Source: Actinomycetes bacterium
GTDB taxonomy: Bacteria; Actinomycetota; Actinomycetes; Actinomycetales; Cellulomonadaceae
Length of the DNA stretch: 8,507 bases
Assembly: GCA_023460255.1 (NCBI GenBank)
Contig: JAEWQZ010000389.1
Location: 1-8,507 of the forward strand
Direction: 5' to 3'
Under the pieces are notes generated by a model, which had not been told where the DNA came from, did no database searches, and saw nothing but the letters and a program-made list of their open reading frames with translations. Positions 1 through 6,002 of this stretch are shown here, in pieces. Every line of letters begins with the position of its first letter. Position 1 is the stretch's first letter. A program made the position numbers and the translations under genes.

Positions 1-1787
1 GCCCCGAGGGGTACGCGGTCACCCGGGAGGGCGGGGCCGTCGTCGTCCGCGCGGCGGACGACCGGGGGCTGCTCCACGGCTGGTTCCACCTCGTCCGGCA
101 CGGCGCCGCGCCCGACGACGGGGCCGCGGCGGTACCCGACGGGGCGCTCGGCACGTTCGCGCCCGCCCAGGCGCTGCGCATGCTCGACCACTGGGACAAC
201 ATGACGGTCCACCCGGTGATGGGCCAGGTCGAGCGGGGCTACGCGGGCGACTCGATCTTCTTCGCCGAGGGGCGCGTGCGGGACGCGGCGGACGACGTCG
301 CGCGGATCCGGGCGTACGCGCGCCTGCTCGCCTCGATCGGCGTCAACGCGGTGGCGGTGAACAACGTCAACGTGCACGCGACCGAGGCGCGGCTGCTCAC
401 CGACCACCTGCCCGGCGTCGCCCGCCTGGCGGACGCGTTCCGGCCCTACGGCGTGCGGCTGCACCTGGCGGTGTCCTTCGCGGCGCCGATGACCGTCGGC
501 GGGCTGCCGAGCGCCGACCCGCACGACCCGGCCGTGCAGCGCTGGTGGGCCGGGACGACCGCGCGCGTGTACGCGGCCGTCCCGGACTTCGGCGGGTACG
601 TCGTCAAGGCCGACTCCGAGGGGCAGCCGGGGCCGTTCGCGTACGGTCGCGACCACGCCGACGGCGCGAACCTGCTCGCCCGGGCGCTGGCCCCGTTCGG
701 CGGCACCGTGCACTGGCGGGCGTTCGTCTACGACCACCACCAGGACTGGCGCGACCGGCGCACCGACCGCGCCCGCGCCGCGTACGACCACTTCGCACCG
801 CTCGACGGTCGCTTCGACGACAACGTCGTCCTCCAGGTCAAGTTCGGCCCGATGGACTTCCAGACGCGAGAGCCCGTGTCGCCGGTGATCGCCGCGATGC
901 CGCGCACGCGCGTGGCCGTCGAGCTCCAGGTCACGCAGGAGTACACGGGTCACCAGCTGCACGTCTGCTACCTCGCACGGCAGTGGTCGGAGGTGCTCGG
1001 GTTCCGGTTCCGGGGTGAGGGATCGCCGTCGGTCGCGGACGACGTCGCCGGCGTCGTCGGCGTCTCGAACGTCGGCACCGACGGGTTCTGGACCGGCCAC
1101 CCCCTCGCGCAGGCGAACCTGTACGCGTTCGGCCGGCTGGCGTGGGACGCGACGCTCGCTCCGGAGGGTGTGCTCGACGAGTGGGTCGGCCTGACCTTCG
1201 CCGACGCCGAGGGGCGGGTGGACCCGGAGGTGCGCCGGGCCCTGCACGCGATCATGGACGACTCGGGCCTGGTGTACGAGAGCTACACGGCGCCGCTGGG
1301 CGTCGGGTTCATGGTGACGCCGGGCAGCCACTACGGCCCGAGCGTGGACGGCTACGAGTACTCGCCGTGGGGGACGTACCACTTCGCCGACCGCGACGGC
1401 GTCGGCGTGGACCGCACGGTCGCGACGGGGACGGGCTTCGCGGGGCAGTACCCCTCGCCCTGGCGGGAGACGTACGAGTCGCTCGAGACCTGCCCGGACG
1501 AGCTCCTCCTCTTCTTCCACCACGTGCCGTACGGGCACGTGCTGCACTCGGGCTCCACGGTGATCCAGCACGTCTACGACTCACGGTGGGAGGGAGCGGC
1601 GCGCACGGAGGAGATGGCGCGCGCGTGGGGTGACCTCCTCGGCCGGGTGCCCGACGACGTCTTCGCGCGGGTGACCGACCGGCTCGCCGAGCAGGTGCGC
1701 AGCGCCCACGAGTGGCGCGACCACGTGCGCACGTACTTCTTCCGCAAGTCCGGGGTGGGCGACACGCGGGGCAACCCGATCTACTGA
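1..1787 (+). CDS. GH67 alpha-glucuronidase (5' partial)
   Basis: Glycoside hydrolase family 67 enzyme, which removes (4-O-methyl-)D-glucuronic acid from the non-reducing end of glucuronoxylo-oligosaccharides. The reading frame is open from base 3 to the TGA at 1785-1787, giving 594 visible residues. The coding sequence before the ATG at 180 already reads as GH67 (GLLHGWFHLVR), so that ATG is internal and the true start lies left of the window; roughly 100 N-terminal residues are missing against a usual length near 700. From that ATG, family motifs are LDHWDNM, ERGYAGDSIFF, KADSEGQPGP, KFGPMDFQTREP, ELQVTQEYTGHQ and, near the C-terminus, LLFFHHVPYGHVLHSGSTVIQH. The candidate acid E147 and base pair D226/E254 (numbered from the ATG at 180) have the 79- and 28-residue spacing I recall for the Geobacillus enzyme (E285, D364, E392). 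No secretion signal can be assessed; family members are often cytoplasmic. It converges on the DUF624 gene 33 bases away. Confidence 0.96.
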   Translation, partial: PEGYAVTREGGAVVVRAADDRGLLHGWFHLVRHGAAPDDGAAAVPDGALGTFAPAQALRMLDHWDNMTVHPVMGQVERGYAGDSIFFAEGRVRDAADDVARIRAYARLLASIGVNAVAVNNVNVHATEARLLTDHLPGVARLADAFRPYGVRLHLAVSFAAPMTVGGLPSADPHDPAVQRWWAGTTARVYAAVPDFGGYVVKADSEGQPGPFAYGRDHADGANLLARALAPFGGTVHWRAFVYDHHQDWRDRRTDRARAAYDHFAPLDGRFDDNVVLQVKFGPMDFQTREPVSPVIAAMPRTRVAVELQVTQEYTGHQLHVCYLARQWSEVLGFRFRGEGSPSVADDVAGVVGVSNVGTDGFWTGHPLAQANLYAFGRLAWDATLAPEGVLDEWVGLTFADAEGRVDPEVRRALHAIMDDSGLVYESYTAPLGVGFMVTPGSHYGPSVDGYEYSPWGTYHFADRDGVGVDRTVATGTGFAGQYPSPWRETYESLETCPDELLLFFHHVPYGHVLHSGSTVIQHVYDSRWEGAARTEEMARAWGDLLGRVPDDVFARVTDRLAEQVRSAHEWRDHVRTYFFRKSGVGDTRGNPIY

Positions 1788-1800
1788 GGCGCCCCGCCCG

Positions 1801-1815
1801 GAGCGGTCGACGCTC
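1801..1815. terminator. Small hairpin between convergent genes
   Basis: GAGCG-GTCGA-CGCTC, a perfect 5-bp stem with a 5-base loop, fills much of the 33-base gap between the GH67 stop and the stop of the leftward DUF624 gene. There is no T-run on either side. It may end transcription in both directions, as T-poor hairpins are proposed to do in actinobacteria, but the stem is short and the call is tentative. Confidence 0.25.
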
Positions 1816-1820
1816 GCGGC

Positions 1821-2621
1821 CTACCTGCCGTCGTCGTCGGTGTTCTCGTCGTCGGCGGGCTCGTCGTCGGGCCACTCCTCGTCGTCGACCCCGTCGAGCC
1901 CCCGCCAGGGCTCGACCTCCACCGCCTCGGGCGCCCCGACGACGAACCGCCGCTGCACGACGTCGACCAGCGGCGCGGCGTTGCGGTACATCAGCAGCGT
2001 CAGCACCGAGGCGAGCAGCAGCGTCAGCCAGTCGCCCGCGAGGTAGGCCGAGGCCAGGGCCAGCACGGCCAGGGAGAGCACCCCCAGCGATGCCAGCGGC
2101 TTGAACAGGACGAAGTACACGCCCATCCGCAGCGTGTCCCGCCAGCGGAAGCTGAACAGCGACGCGACGGTGAGCGCGTGGGCCGTCCACACCAGCACGA
2201 CCACCCCGACCACGACGCCGGCCACGCCGAACGCCGTCGGCAGCCCGGTCTCGCCGAGCGTTGCCACGTTCACCCCGAGCACCGCCAGCACGACCACCGA
2301 GGGCACCCAGATCCGCAGCGCGTCGGCCCAGTTCAACCGGTAGCCGCGCCAGAAGTGCCGGGCCGGCTTGAGGTCCCGGTCGTCGGTGAACCGGCGCCAC
2401 GCGAACAACGCAGCGGAGACGGCTGGTCCCACCGGCACCAGGACCGCGACGAGCAGCGGCAGGTTCGTCCAGTGCGTGTCGAGGAAGAGCAGGAGGACGA
2501 GTGCGGGCGCCGTCGTGAGCAGGAAGAGCGCCTCCACGACGAGCAGCCAGTACACGACCGCCGAGCCCCGCGACAGGGGACCCGGCCCGATCTCGTCGTC
2601 GCGAGGGGTGGGGTCGGCCAT
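1821..2621 (-). CDS. YesL/DUF624-family membrane protein
   Basis: Predicted integral membrane protein of 266 residues resembling the YesL/DUF624 family, whose biochemical role is unknown; members are often found beside sugar ABC transporters and LacI regulators. Hydrophobic segments lie at about residues 21-48, 54-76, 102-120, 128-156, 165-192 and 193-212. The loop WRRFTDD...HFWRGYRLNWADALRIW (about 75-105) and the later SLFSFRWRDTLRMGVYFVLFKPLASLG (about 154-180) match the family pattern of a basic loop followed by a helix and an LF-R-x-hydrophobic segment. The protein ends in a strongly acidic tail (about 243-264, with W250). I chose the ATG at 2621 because it puts a short polar N-terminus before helix 1; the frame extends to an ATG at 2780, but the extra 53 residues are Arg/Gly/Pro-rich and look non-coding. 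No clear Shine-Dalgarno site precedes the ATG. The gene is divergent from regulator 1. Family call moderately sure; function unknown. Confidence 0.8.
   Translation of the reverse strand: MADPTPRDDEIGPGPLSRGSAVVYWLLVVEALFLLTTAPALVLLLFLDTHWTNLPLLVAVLVPVGPAVSAALFAWRRFTDDRDLKPARHFWRGYRLNWADALRIWVPSVVVLAVLGVNVATLGETGLPTAFGVAGVVVGVVVLVWTAHALTVASLFSFRWRDTLRMGVYFVLFKPLASLGVLSLAVLALASAYLAGDWLTLLLASVLTLLMYRNAAPLVDVVQRRFVVGAPEAVEVEPWRGLDGVDDEEWPDDEPADDENTDDDGR
1836..1905. repeat. Low-complexity GTC/GAC-rich tract encoding acidic tail
   Basis: On the plus strand this stretch is dominated by clusters of TCGTCGTCG interrupted by other codons. On the minus strand these are runs of GAC/GAG codons encoding the Asp/Glu-rich C-terminal tail of the DUF624 protein. 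The near-triplet repetition could expand or contract in frame. Confidence 0.6.
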
Positions 2622-2626
2622 GGAGG

Positions 2627-2632
2627 TCACGC
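2627..2632 (-). promoter_or_regulatory. Candidate -10 box for DUF624 gene (possibly leaderless)
   Basis: On the minus strand the sequence TAGCGT is followed by seven bases (GACCTCC) and then the ATG at 2621. It fits the actinobacterial TANNNT -10 pattern. The spacing would place the first transcribed base at or next to the A of the ATG, and no Shine-Dalgarno site is present, so the mRNA may be leaderless. No convincing -35 element is seen. A second possible -10, TAGTTT, lies inside the operator at 2684-2694. Confidence 0.25.
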
Positions 2633-2683
2633 TAGCGGCGCGCGCCCGGCCCCCGGGACAGCGTCCCGCCACCATGGCGAGGT

Positions 2684-2694
2684 CGAAACTATCG
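2684..2694. promoter_or_regulatory. Candidate LacI-family operator, DUF624 side
   Basis: CGAAACTATCG is an odd-length imperfect palindrome with 4 of 5 symmetric pairs around a central C. It matches the site at 2930-2940 in its first seven bases (CGAAACT) and last two (CG), and together they suggest a consensus CGAAACTTTCG. It lies 63 bases upstream of the DUF624 start and overlaps a possible minus-strand TAGTTT -10 box. It is probably bound by regulator 1, inferred from position and similarity alone. Confidence 0.5.
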
Positions 2695-2866
2695 GCGGGT
2701 CGATCGATACCCGACCCTGGCGAGCGACAGCAGGGCGACCGGAGGAGACCGCCTCGACCGTTGCCGAGCACTGCCGACAAGGGCGCGAGACACCCCGCGC
2801 ACGCCGTACCGAACTCCCGTCAACGGGGCACACCCCGAACGACGACGCGCGAACCGGCCCTTCCGG

Positions 2867-2881
2867 CGTCCGGCACGGACG
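2867..2881. promoter_or_regulatory. Perfect 6-3-6 inverted repeat upstream of regulator 1
   Basis: CGTCCG-GCA-CGGACG is a perfect inverted repeat of 6-bp arms around 3 bases. As a hairpin it can extend to 2865-2883 through a G-U and a G-C pair. It sits about 38 bases upstream of the candidate -10 box of regulator 1, where an activator or a second repressor could bind. Its half-site does not resemble CGAAA, so it is probably not the regulator 1 site. It could also be chance in such GC-rich DNA. Confidence 0.3.
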
Positions 2882-2918
2882 TCACCGGGGCAGCGGCGCC
2901 CCGGGCCCTGACACCTGC

Positions 2919-2924
2919 TACGGT
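2919..2924 (+). promoter_or_regulatory. Candidate extended -10 box for regulator 1
   Basis: TACGGT is preceded directly by TGC, giving a TGN-extended -10 element of the TANNNT type. No good -35 hexamer is present at the usual distance, which is common with extended -10 promoters. The predicted start point, near 2931, falls inside the candidate operator at 2930-2940, as expected for autorepression. Confidence 0.4.
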
Positions 2925-2929
2925 GATCT

Positions 2930-2940
2930 CGAAACTTGCG
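2930..2940. promoter_or_regulatory. Candidate LacI-family operator at regulator 1 promoter
   Basis: CGAAACTTGCG is an odd-length imperfect palindrome with 4 of 5 symmetric pairs around a central C, related to the site at 2684-2694. It lies 21 bases before the GTG start of regulator 1 and immediately downstream of the candidate -10 box, over the predicted transcription start. Autoregulation by regulator 1 is the simplest reading. Confidence 0.5.
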
Positions 2941-2961
2941 GCAGCCCGAAGGGGGACAACC

Positions 2962-4032
2962 GTGGGCAACGGCGCTCCGACCACCATCGCCGCGATCGCA
3001 CGCGAGGCCGGCGTCTCGGTCCCCACCGTCTCGAAGGTCCTCAACGGCCGTCCCGACGTCTCCCCGGCCACCCGCGCCCGCGTCGAGGCCGCGATCGAGC
3101 GGCACCAGTACCGGCGCCGGCGCAGCAAGGTCGGCAGCGGCGCCCGGCTGATCGACCTCGTCATCCACGAGCTCGACTTCGCGTGGGCGGTGGAGCTCAT
3201 CAAGGGGGTCGAGCAGGTCGCGGCCGCCGCGCGCGTCGGGGTCGTCCTCTCCGAGCTCGGCGGCGCCCACCGGCCGCCCCAGGAGTGGCTCGACGACGTC
3301 CTGGCGCGTCCGCCGCTCGGCGTCATCCTCGTGCTCTCGGGCCTCGACGTCTCCCAGCGCCGCCAGCTCGCGGCACGCTCGATCCCCGTCGTCGTCGTGG
3401 ACACGGCCGGCGAGCCGCCCACGGACGTGCCCACCGTCGGCTCCGCCAACTGGAACGGCGGGCTGGCGGCGACCCGTCACCTGCTCGGCCTCGGGCACCG
3501 GCGCATCGCGGTCATCGCGGGCCCGGCGGACGTCATGTGCTCGCGCGCCCGGATCGACGGCTACCGCACGGCCTTGGAGGAGATCGGCCTCCGGCTCGAC
3601 CCCGAGCTCGTCCGGCACGGCGACTTCTTCGTCGGCGGCGGCTACACGCACGGCGCGGCCCTGCTGGACCTGCCGGAGCCGCCGACGGCGATCTTCGCCG
3701 GCAGCGACCTCCAGGCGCTCGGCGTGCTCCGCGCGGCCCGCGAGCGCGGCCTGCGCGTCCCGGAGGACCTGTCGGTGGTCGGCTACGACGACCTGCCGGT
3801 CGCCGCGTGGATCGGCCCACCGCTGACGACGGTCCGCCAGCCGCTCCAGGAGATGGCCGCCACCGCCGCCCGCATGGTCCTCGACCTGGCCCGCGGCGAG
3901 GCGCCCACCAACCTGCGGATCGACCTGGCCACCGAGCTCGTCGTCCGCGAGAGCACCGCGCCGCCGCGCACGAACGGCCCGGTGGGCGACCGGCGCGGCG
4001 TGAGGAAGGAGCGGTCGTCGTCATCCGGGTGA
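2962..4032 (+). CDS. LacI-family transcriptional regulator 1 (probable xylan/oligosaccharide sensor)
   Basis: DNA-binding repressor of 356 residues with the LacI/GalR layout. The helix-turn-helix is at about residues 8-29 ([22 protein letters not shown]), followed by a short Arg-rich linker (50-60) and a periplasmic-binding-protein-like effector domain (about 62-332) with [26 protein letters not shown] (163-188), SRARIDGYR (194-202), [30 protein letters not shown] (248-277) and [10 protein letters not shown] (286-295). The GTG at 2962 is chosen because GGGGGA lies five bases upstream and the HTH then starts at the usual place; the open frame runs left to 2368, but across the DUF624 gene. The C-terminus has about 25 extra Arg/Ser-rich residues whose coding DNA also carries the ribosome site of trmL. 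The neighbouring GH67 gene suggests a xylo- or glucuronoxylo-oligosaccharide effector. That is inference; the effector pocket cannot be read from sequence alone. It has an odd hinge without the usual Leu. Confidence 0.93.
   Translation: MGNGAPTTIAAIAREAGVSVPTVSKVLNGRPDVSPATRARVEAAIERHQYRRRRSKVGSGARLIDLVIHELDFAWAVELIKGVEQVAAAARVGVVLSELGGAHRPPQEWLDDVLARPPLGVILVLSGLDVSQRRQLAARSIPVVVVDTAGEPPTDVPTVGSANWNGGLAATRHLLGLGHRRIAVIAGPADVMCSRARIDGYRTALEEIGLRLDPELVRHGDFFVGGGYTHGAALLDLPEPPTAIFAGSDLQALGVLRAARERGLRVPEDLSVVGYDDLPVAAWIGPPLTTVRQPLQEMAATAARMVLDLARGEAPTNLRIDLATELVVRESTAPPRTNGPVGDRRGVRKERSSSSG
4006..4011 (+). promoter_or_regulatory. Shine-Dalgarno site that complicates the trmL start
   Basis: AAGGAG sits inside the last codons of regulator 1. 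The best-spaced codon downstream is GTC at 4020 (8 bases), then ATC at 4023 (11 bases). The first canonical starts, GTG at 4029 and ATG at 4032, are 17 and 20 bases away, which is longer than usual. Confidence 0.6.
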
Positions 4033-4481
4033 TGTTCCACTCCCCGCGCATCGCCGGGAACACCGGGAACGCGATCCGGATGTGCGCGGCCACCGGGGCA
4101 TGGCTGCACCTCGTGGACCCGCTGTTCGAGCTGGACGAGCCGCGCCTGCGCCGGGCAGGGCTCGACTACCACGATCTCGCGCACGTCGTCGTGCACCGCG
4201 ACCTCGAGGACGCGTTCGCCGCGGTGCCGGATGCGCGGGTGATCGCGTTCACGACCCGCGCGGACCGTCGGCACACGGACACCGCCTACCGCGACGGCGA
4301 CGTCCTGCTGTTCGGGCCCGAACCCACCGGTCTGGACGACGACGTGCTCGCCCACCCGCGCGTGACCGCGCAGGTCCGGATCCCGATGCTGCCGGGTCGC
4401 CGCTCCCTCAACCTCGCCAACGCGGCGGCGGTCGCGACGTACGAGGCGTGGCGCCAGCTCGGCTTCCCCGGCGCCGACTGA
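4029..4481 (+). CDS. trmL: tRNA (cytidine(34)-2'-O)-methyltransferase TrmL
   Basis: SPOUT-superfamily methyltransferase that uses S-adenosylmethionine to 2'-O-methylate the wobble base of certain leucine tRNAs; cytosolic, usually a homodimer. From the GTG at 4029 it has 150 residues (about 157 in E. coli). Signature motifs are PRIAGNTGNAIRMCAATGAWLHLVDPL (6-32), RRAGLDYHDL (41-50), LLFGPEPTGL (93-102) and IPMLPGRRSLNLANAAAVATYEAWRQLG (118-145). The last two form the knot that holds the cofactor. The GTG start gives a 4-base GTGA overlap with the regulator 1 stop, matching the lacI-uxuB junction; ATG at 4032 is an alternative. Both starts clip the first beta strand, which aligns back to GTC 4020 (VIRVMFHSP against E. 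coli MLNIVLYEP), so the real start may be non-canonical. It is co-transcribed with regulator 1 and has no obvious link to glucuronate metabolism. Confidence 0.93.
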   Translation: MMFHSPRIAGNTGNAIRMCAATGAWLHLVDPLFELDEPRLRRAGLDYHDLAHVVVHRDLEDAFAAVPDARVIAFTTRADRRHTDTAYRDGDVLLFGPEPTGLDDDVLAHPRVTAQVRIPMLPGRRSLNLANAAAVATYEAWRQLGFPGAD

Positions 4482-4500
4482 CCGGCTGACCGGCTGACCC
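4478..4500. repeat. 8-base tandem repeat at the end of trmL
   Basis: CTGACCGG occurs at 4478-4485 and 4486-4493, followed by a third, truncated and altered copy CTGACCC (4494-4500). The first copy contains the trmL stop codon. Each copy carries another TGA in the same phase on an 8-base period, so stops occur in different frames. Confidence 0.75.
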
Positions 4501-4528
4501 GCCGCGCCCCGCCGCGCCCCGCCGCGCC
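4499..4528. repeat. 10-base tandem repeat in the trmL-uxaC gap
   Basis: The 10-base unit CCGCCGCGCC is repeated three times exactly (4499-4508, 4509-4518, 4519-4528). It fills most of the 49-base gap between two convergent genes and runs into the hairpin at 4524-4540. Confidence 0.8.
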
Positions 4529-4540
4529 GGCTACCGGCGC
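4524..4540. terminator. Strong hairpin between convergent trmL and uxaC
   Basis: GCGCCGG-CTA-CCGGCGC is a perfect 7-bp all-G/C stem with a 3-base loop. The loop is exactly the uxaC stop codon (TAG on the minus strand). No T-run follows on either strand. It is a plausible bidirectional, T-less terminator or 3'-end stabiliser for both convergent transcripts. Confidence 0.5.
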
Positions 4541-5964
4541 ACGTAGGTGCGCCGGGGCAGGTGGTAGGCGAGGTCGGCGGCCGTCTCCAGCGCCTCGTCG
4601 AGCGTCAGCCGGTGCTCGGCGACGAGTCGGGCGAGGTAGCCGGCGTCGGCGCGGCGGAACAGGTCGTGCCGCGCCGGGATCGAGAAGAACGCCCGGGTGT
4701 CGTCGACGAAGCCGCTCGTGTTGCAGAACCCGGCCGTGTCGGTGACCGCCTCCCGCCACCGCCTCAGCGCGTCGGCCGTGTCGAGGAACCACCACGGCGC
4801 CCCGAGCAGCATCGCGGGGTACACCCCGGCCAGCGGCGCCAGCTCGCGCGAGTACGTGTGCTCGTCGACGGTGAAGACGACGAGCCGCAGCCGCGGGTGG
4901 TGGCCGAACGCCTCGAGCACGGGTCGCAGGCTGCGCGTGAACTCCCCCGCGACCGGGATGTCGTAGCCGACGTCCGACCCCCGTGCGGCGAGCACGGCGG
5001 GATCGTGGTTGCGCAGCACGCCCGGGTGCAGCTGCATGACGAGACCGTCCTCGGTCGACATCCGGGCCATCTCGAAGAGCATGTGCGCGGTGAACGCGGC
5101 TGCGTCGGCGTCCGGTACGTCGCCCCGCAGGGCGGCGTCGAAGAGCCGTGCCGCGTCACGTTCGGACATGGGCGTCGTGTCGCCGGACAGGTGCCCATGG
5201 TCGGTCGCCCGCGCCCCGGCCGCGACGAACGCCTCCCGCCGCCGCTCGAGCGCCGTGACGAACGCCCGGTAGGAGTCGACAGCGACGCCGGAGCGCTCGG
5301 CGAGCAGGTCGACGTCGGCGCGCCAGTCCGGTCGTGCGAGCTCGAGGAGCCGGTCGGGCCGGAACGTCGGCACGATCCGCTCGCCCCAGCCGCGCGACGC
5401 CAGGTCGGCGTGGTGGGCCAGCGGGTCCCACGCGTGGTCGGTCGTCGCGATGATCTCGAGGCCGAACCTGTCCAGCAGGGCGAGCGGTCGGTACTCCGGG
5501 CTCTCGAGGCGCGCGGAGATCTCGTCGAACAGCGCGTCGGCGGTGTCCGCCGAGGGTGGCACGCCCACCCCGAAGCCCTCGATGAGGACGTGCTCCATCC
5601 AGTAGCGCGTCGGCGTGCCGCGGAACAGGTGCCAGTGCGCGCAGAACGTCCGCCAGATCTGCCTCGGGTCGGTCTCGACGGCGCCCCCGTCGCGGCGCGG
5701 GACGCCCAGGGCGTCGTGCGGCACGCCCTGCGACACGAGCATCCGGACGAGGTAGTGGTCGGGCACGACGAGGAGCGCGGCCGGGTCGCCGAACGGCTCG
5801 TCGGCGGCGAGCAGGGCGGCCTCGACGTGGCCGTGCATCGACACGAGCGGCAGGTCCCGGGTGTGCGCGTGGATGGTCCGCGCGAGGTTGCGCAGCGCGG
5901 GCTCGGCCGGCAGCGCACGGTCCGGGTGCAGCTGCCAGCCCGCTGACGTCGTCGGCTCGGTCAC
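4531..5964 (-). CDS. uxaC: Glucuronate isomerase UxaC
   Basis: Isomerises D-glucuronate to D-fructuronate (and D-galacturonate to D-tagaturonate), the first intracellular step of hexuronate catabolism. It is an amidohydrolase-fold enzyme of 477 residues, close to the family norm of about 470. Visible motifs are the metal-ligand pair HGH at 44-46 (usually HCH or HGH), TTDHAWDPLAHH (174-185), IVPTFRPDRLLEL (197-209), DHGH (255-258), MQLHPGVLRNHD (310-321), GAPWWFLDT (388-396) and SGFVDDTRAFFSIPARHDLFRR (417-438). The GTG at 5964 is preferred because GAGGAGGA lies just upstream (minus strand, bases 5975-5968); the frame continues upstream to ATG codons as far as 6126, but that extension crosses the control region and resembles no UxaC N-terminus. 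It is divergent from regulator 2/uxuB, whose product takes its fructuronate. In this setting glucuronate freed by GH67 is the likely substrate. Confidence 0.96.
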   Translation of the reverse strand: MTEPTTSAGWQLHPDRALPAEPALRNLARTIHAHTRDLPLVSMHGHVEAALLAADEPFGDPAALLVVPDHYLVRMLVSQGVPHDALGVPRRDGGAVETDPRQIWRTFCAHWHLFRGTPTRYWMEHVLIEGFGVGVPPSADTADALFDEISARLESPEYRPLALLDRFGLEIIATTDHAWDPLAHHADLASRGWGERIVPTFRPDRLLELARPDWRADVDLLAERSGVAVDSYRAFVTALERRREAFVAAGARATDHGHLSGDTTPMSERDAARLFDAALRGDVPDADAAAFTAHMLFEMARMSTEDGLVMQLHPGVLRNHDPAVLAARGSDVGYDIPVAGEFTRSLRPVLEAFGHHPRLRLVVFTVDEHTYSRELAPLAGVYPAMLLGAPWWFLDTADALRRWREAVTDTAGFCNTSGFVDDTRAFFSIPARHDLFRRADAGYLARLVAEHRLTLDEALETAADLAYHLPRRTYVRR

Positions 5965-5967
5965 CCG

Positions 5968-5975
5968 TCCTCCTC
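5968..5975 (-). promoter_or_regulatory. Shine-Dalgarno site of uxaC
   Basis: GAGGAGGA on the minus strand, three bases before the GTG start at 5964 when the full 8-mer is counted (5 bases counting its first GAGGAG). It is the strongest ribosome site in the window. It decides the start, and it abuts the candidate operator at 5976-5994. Confidence 0.8.
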
Positions 5976-5994
5976 GTGAAACAGTGCGTAACAC
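5976..5994. promoter_or_regulatory. Candidate operator in the uxaC leader
   Basis: GTGAAACAGTGCGTAACAC is a 19-base imperfect palindrome in which GTG..AC.....GT..CAC is symmetric. It lies between the predicted uxaC start point and its ribosome site. Read on the minus strand it contains TGTTTCAC, an 8-mer repeated on the plus strand at 6135-6142 in front of regulator 2, in the same orientation relative to its gene. Regulator 2 is the likely binder. Confidence 0.4.
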
Positions 5995-6002
5995 CATCGA
6001 CG

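Larger units (their letters stand above)
2622..2961. other. Divergent intergenic control region (DUF624 / regulator 1)
   Basis: This 340-base stretch has no credible gene: translations in all frames are Arg/Pro-rich and lack a ribosome site or family motif. It holds two near-identical candidate LacI-type operators (2684-2694 and 2930-2940), one at each gene-proximal flank, a candidate promoter for regulator 1 (2919-2924), a 6-3-6 inverted repeat (2867-2881), and smaller hairpins at 2655-2667 (GGGAC-AGC-GTCCC), 2696-2713 (CGGGT, 8-base spacer, ACCCG) and 2824-2837 (CGGGG-CACA-CCCCG). The middle part, about 2715-2820, shows nothing I can name. Confidence 0.6.

Noticed and set aside
1801..1815. 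Attachment site or mobile-element end
   Set aside because: No transposase, integrase, target duplication or composition change nearby; it is only a 5-bp hairpin between convergent genes.
1309..2400. Minus-strand open frame spanning the GH67 3' end and the DUF624 gene
   Set aside because: It crosses two well-supported genes in another frame and encodes low-complexity Arg/Ala/Gly-rich sequence.
2824..2837. CGGGG-CACA-CCCCG hairpin as a terminator or riboswitch
   Set aside because: A short stem with no T-run and no gene ending upstream; such G/C stems are expected by chance at this base composition.
2368..2961. Upstream in-frame extension of regulator 1 from an ATG at 2368
   Set aside because: It runs across the DUF624 gene on the other strand and the control region; the GTG at 2962 has a ribosome site and places the HTH at the N-terminus as usual for the family.
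2178..4028. A long open plus-strand frame leading into trmL that could be read as a giant N-terminal extension
   Set aside because: It is Arg/Pro/Gly-rich out-of-phase translation of the DUF624 region and regulator 1; it has no domain motif, and regulator 1 is clearly coded in another frame over the same bases.
4561..5946. Plus-strand open frame of 461 codons opposite uxaC
   Set aside because: Its composition (Arg/Val/Gly/Glu-rich, no motifs) is that of an antisense shadow in high-GC DNA; uxaC on the other strand carries all the family motifs.
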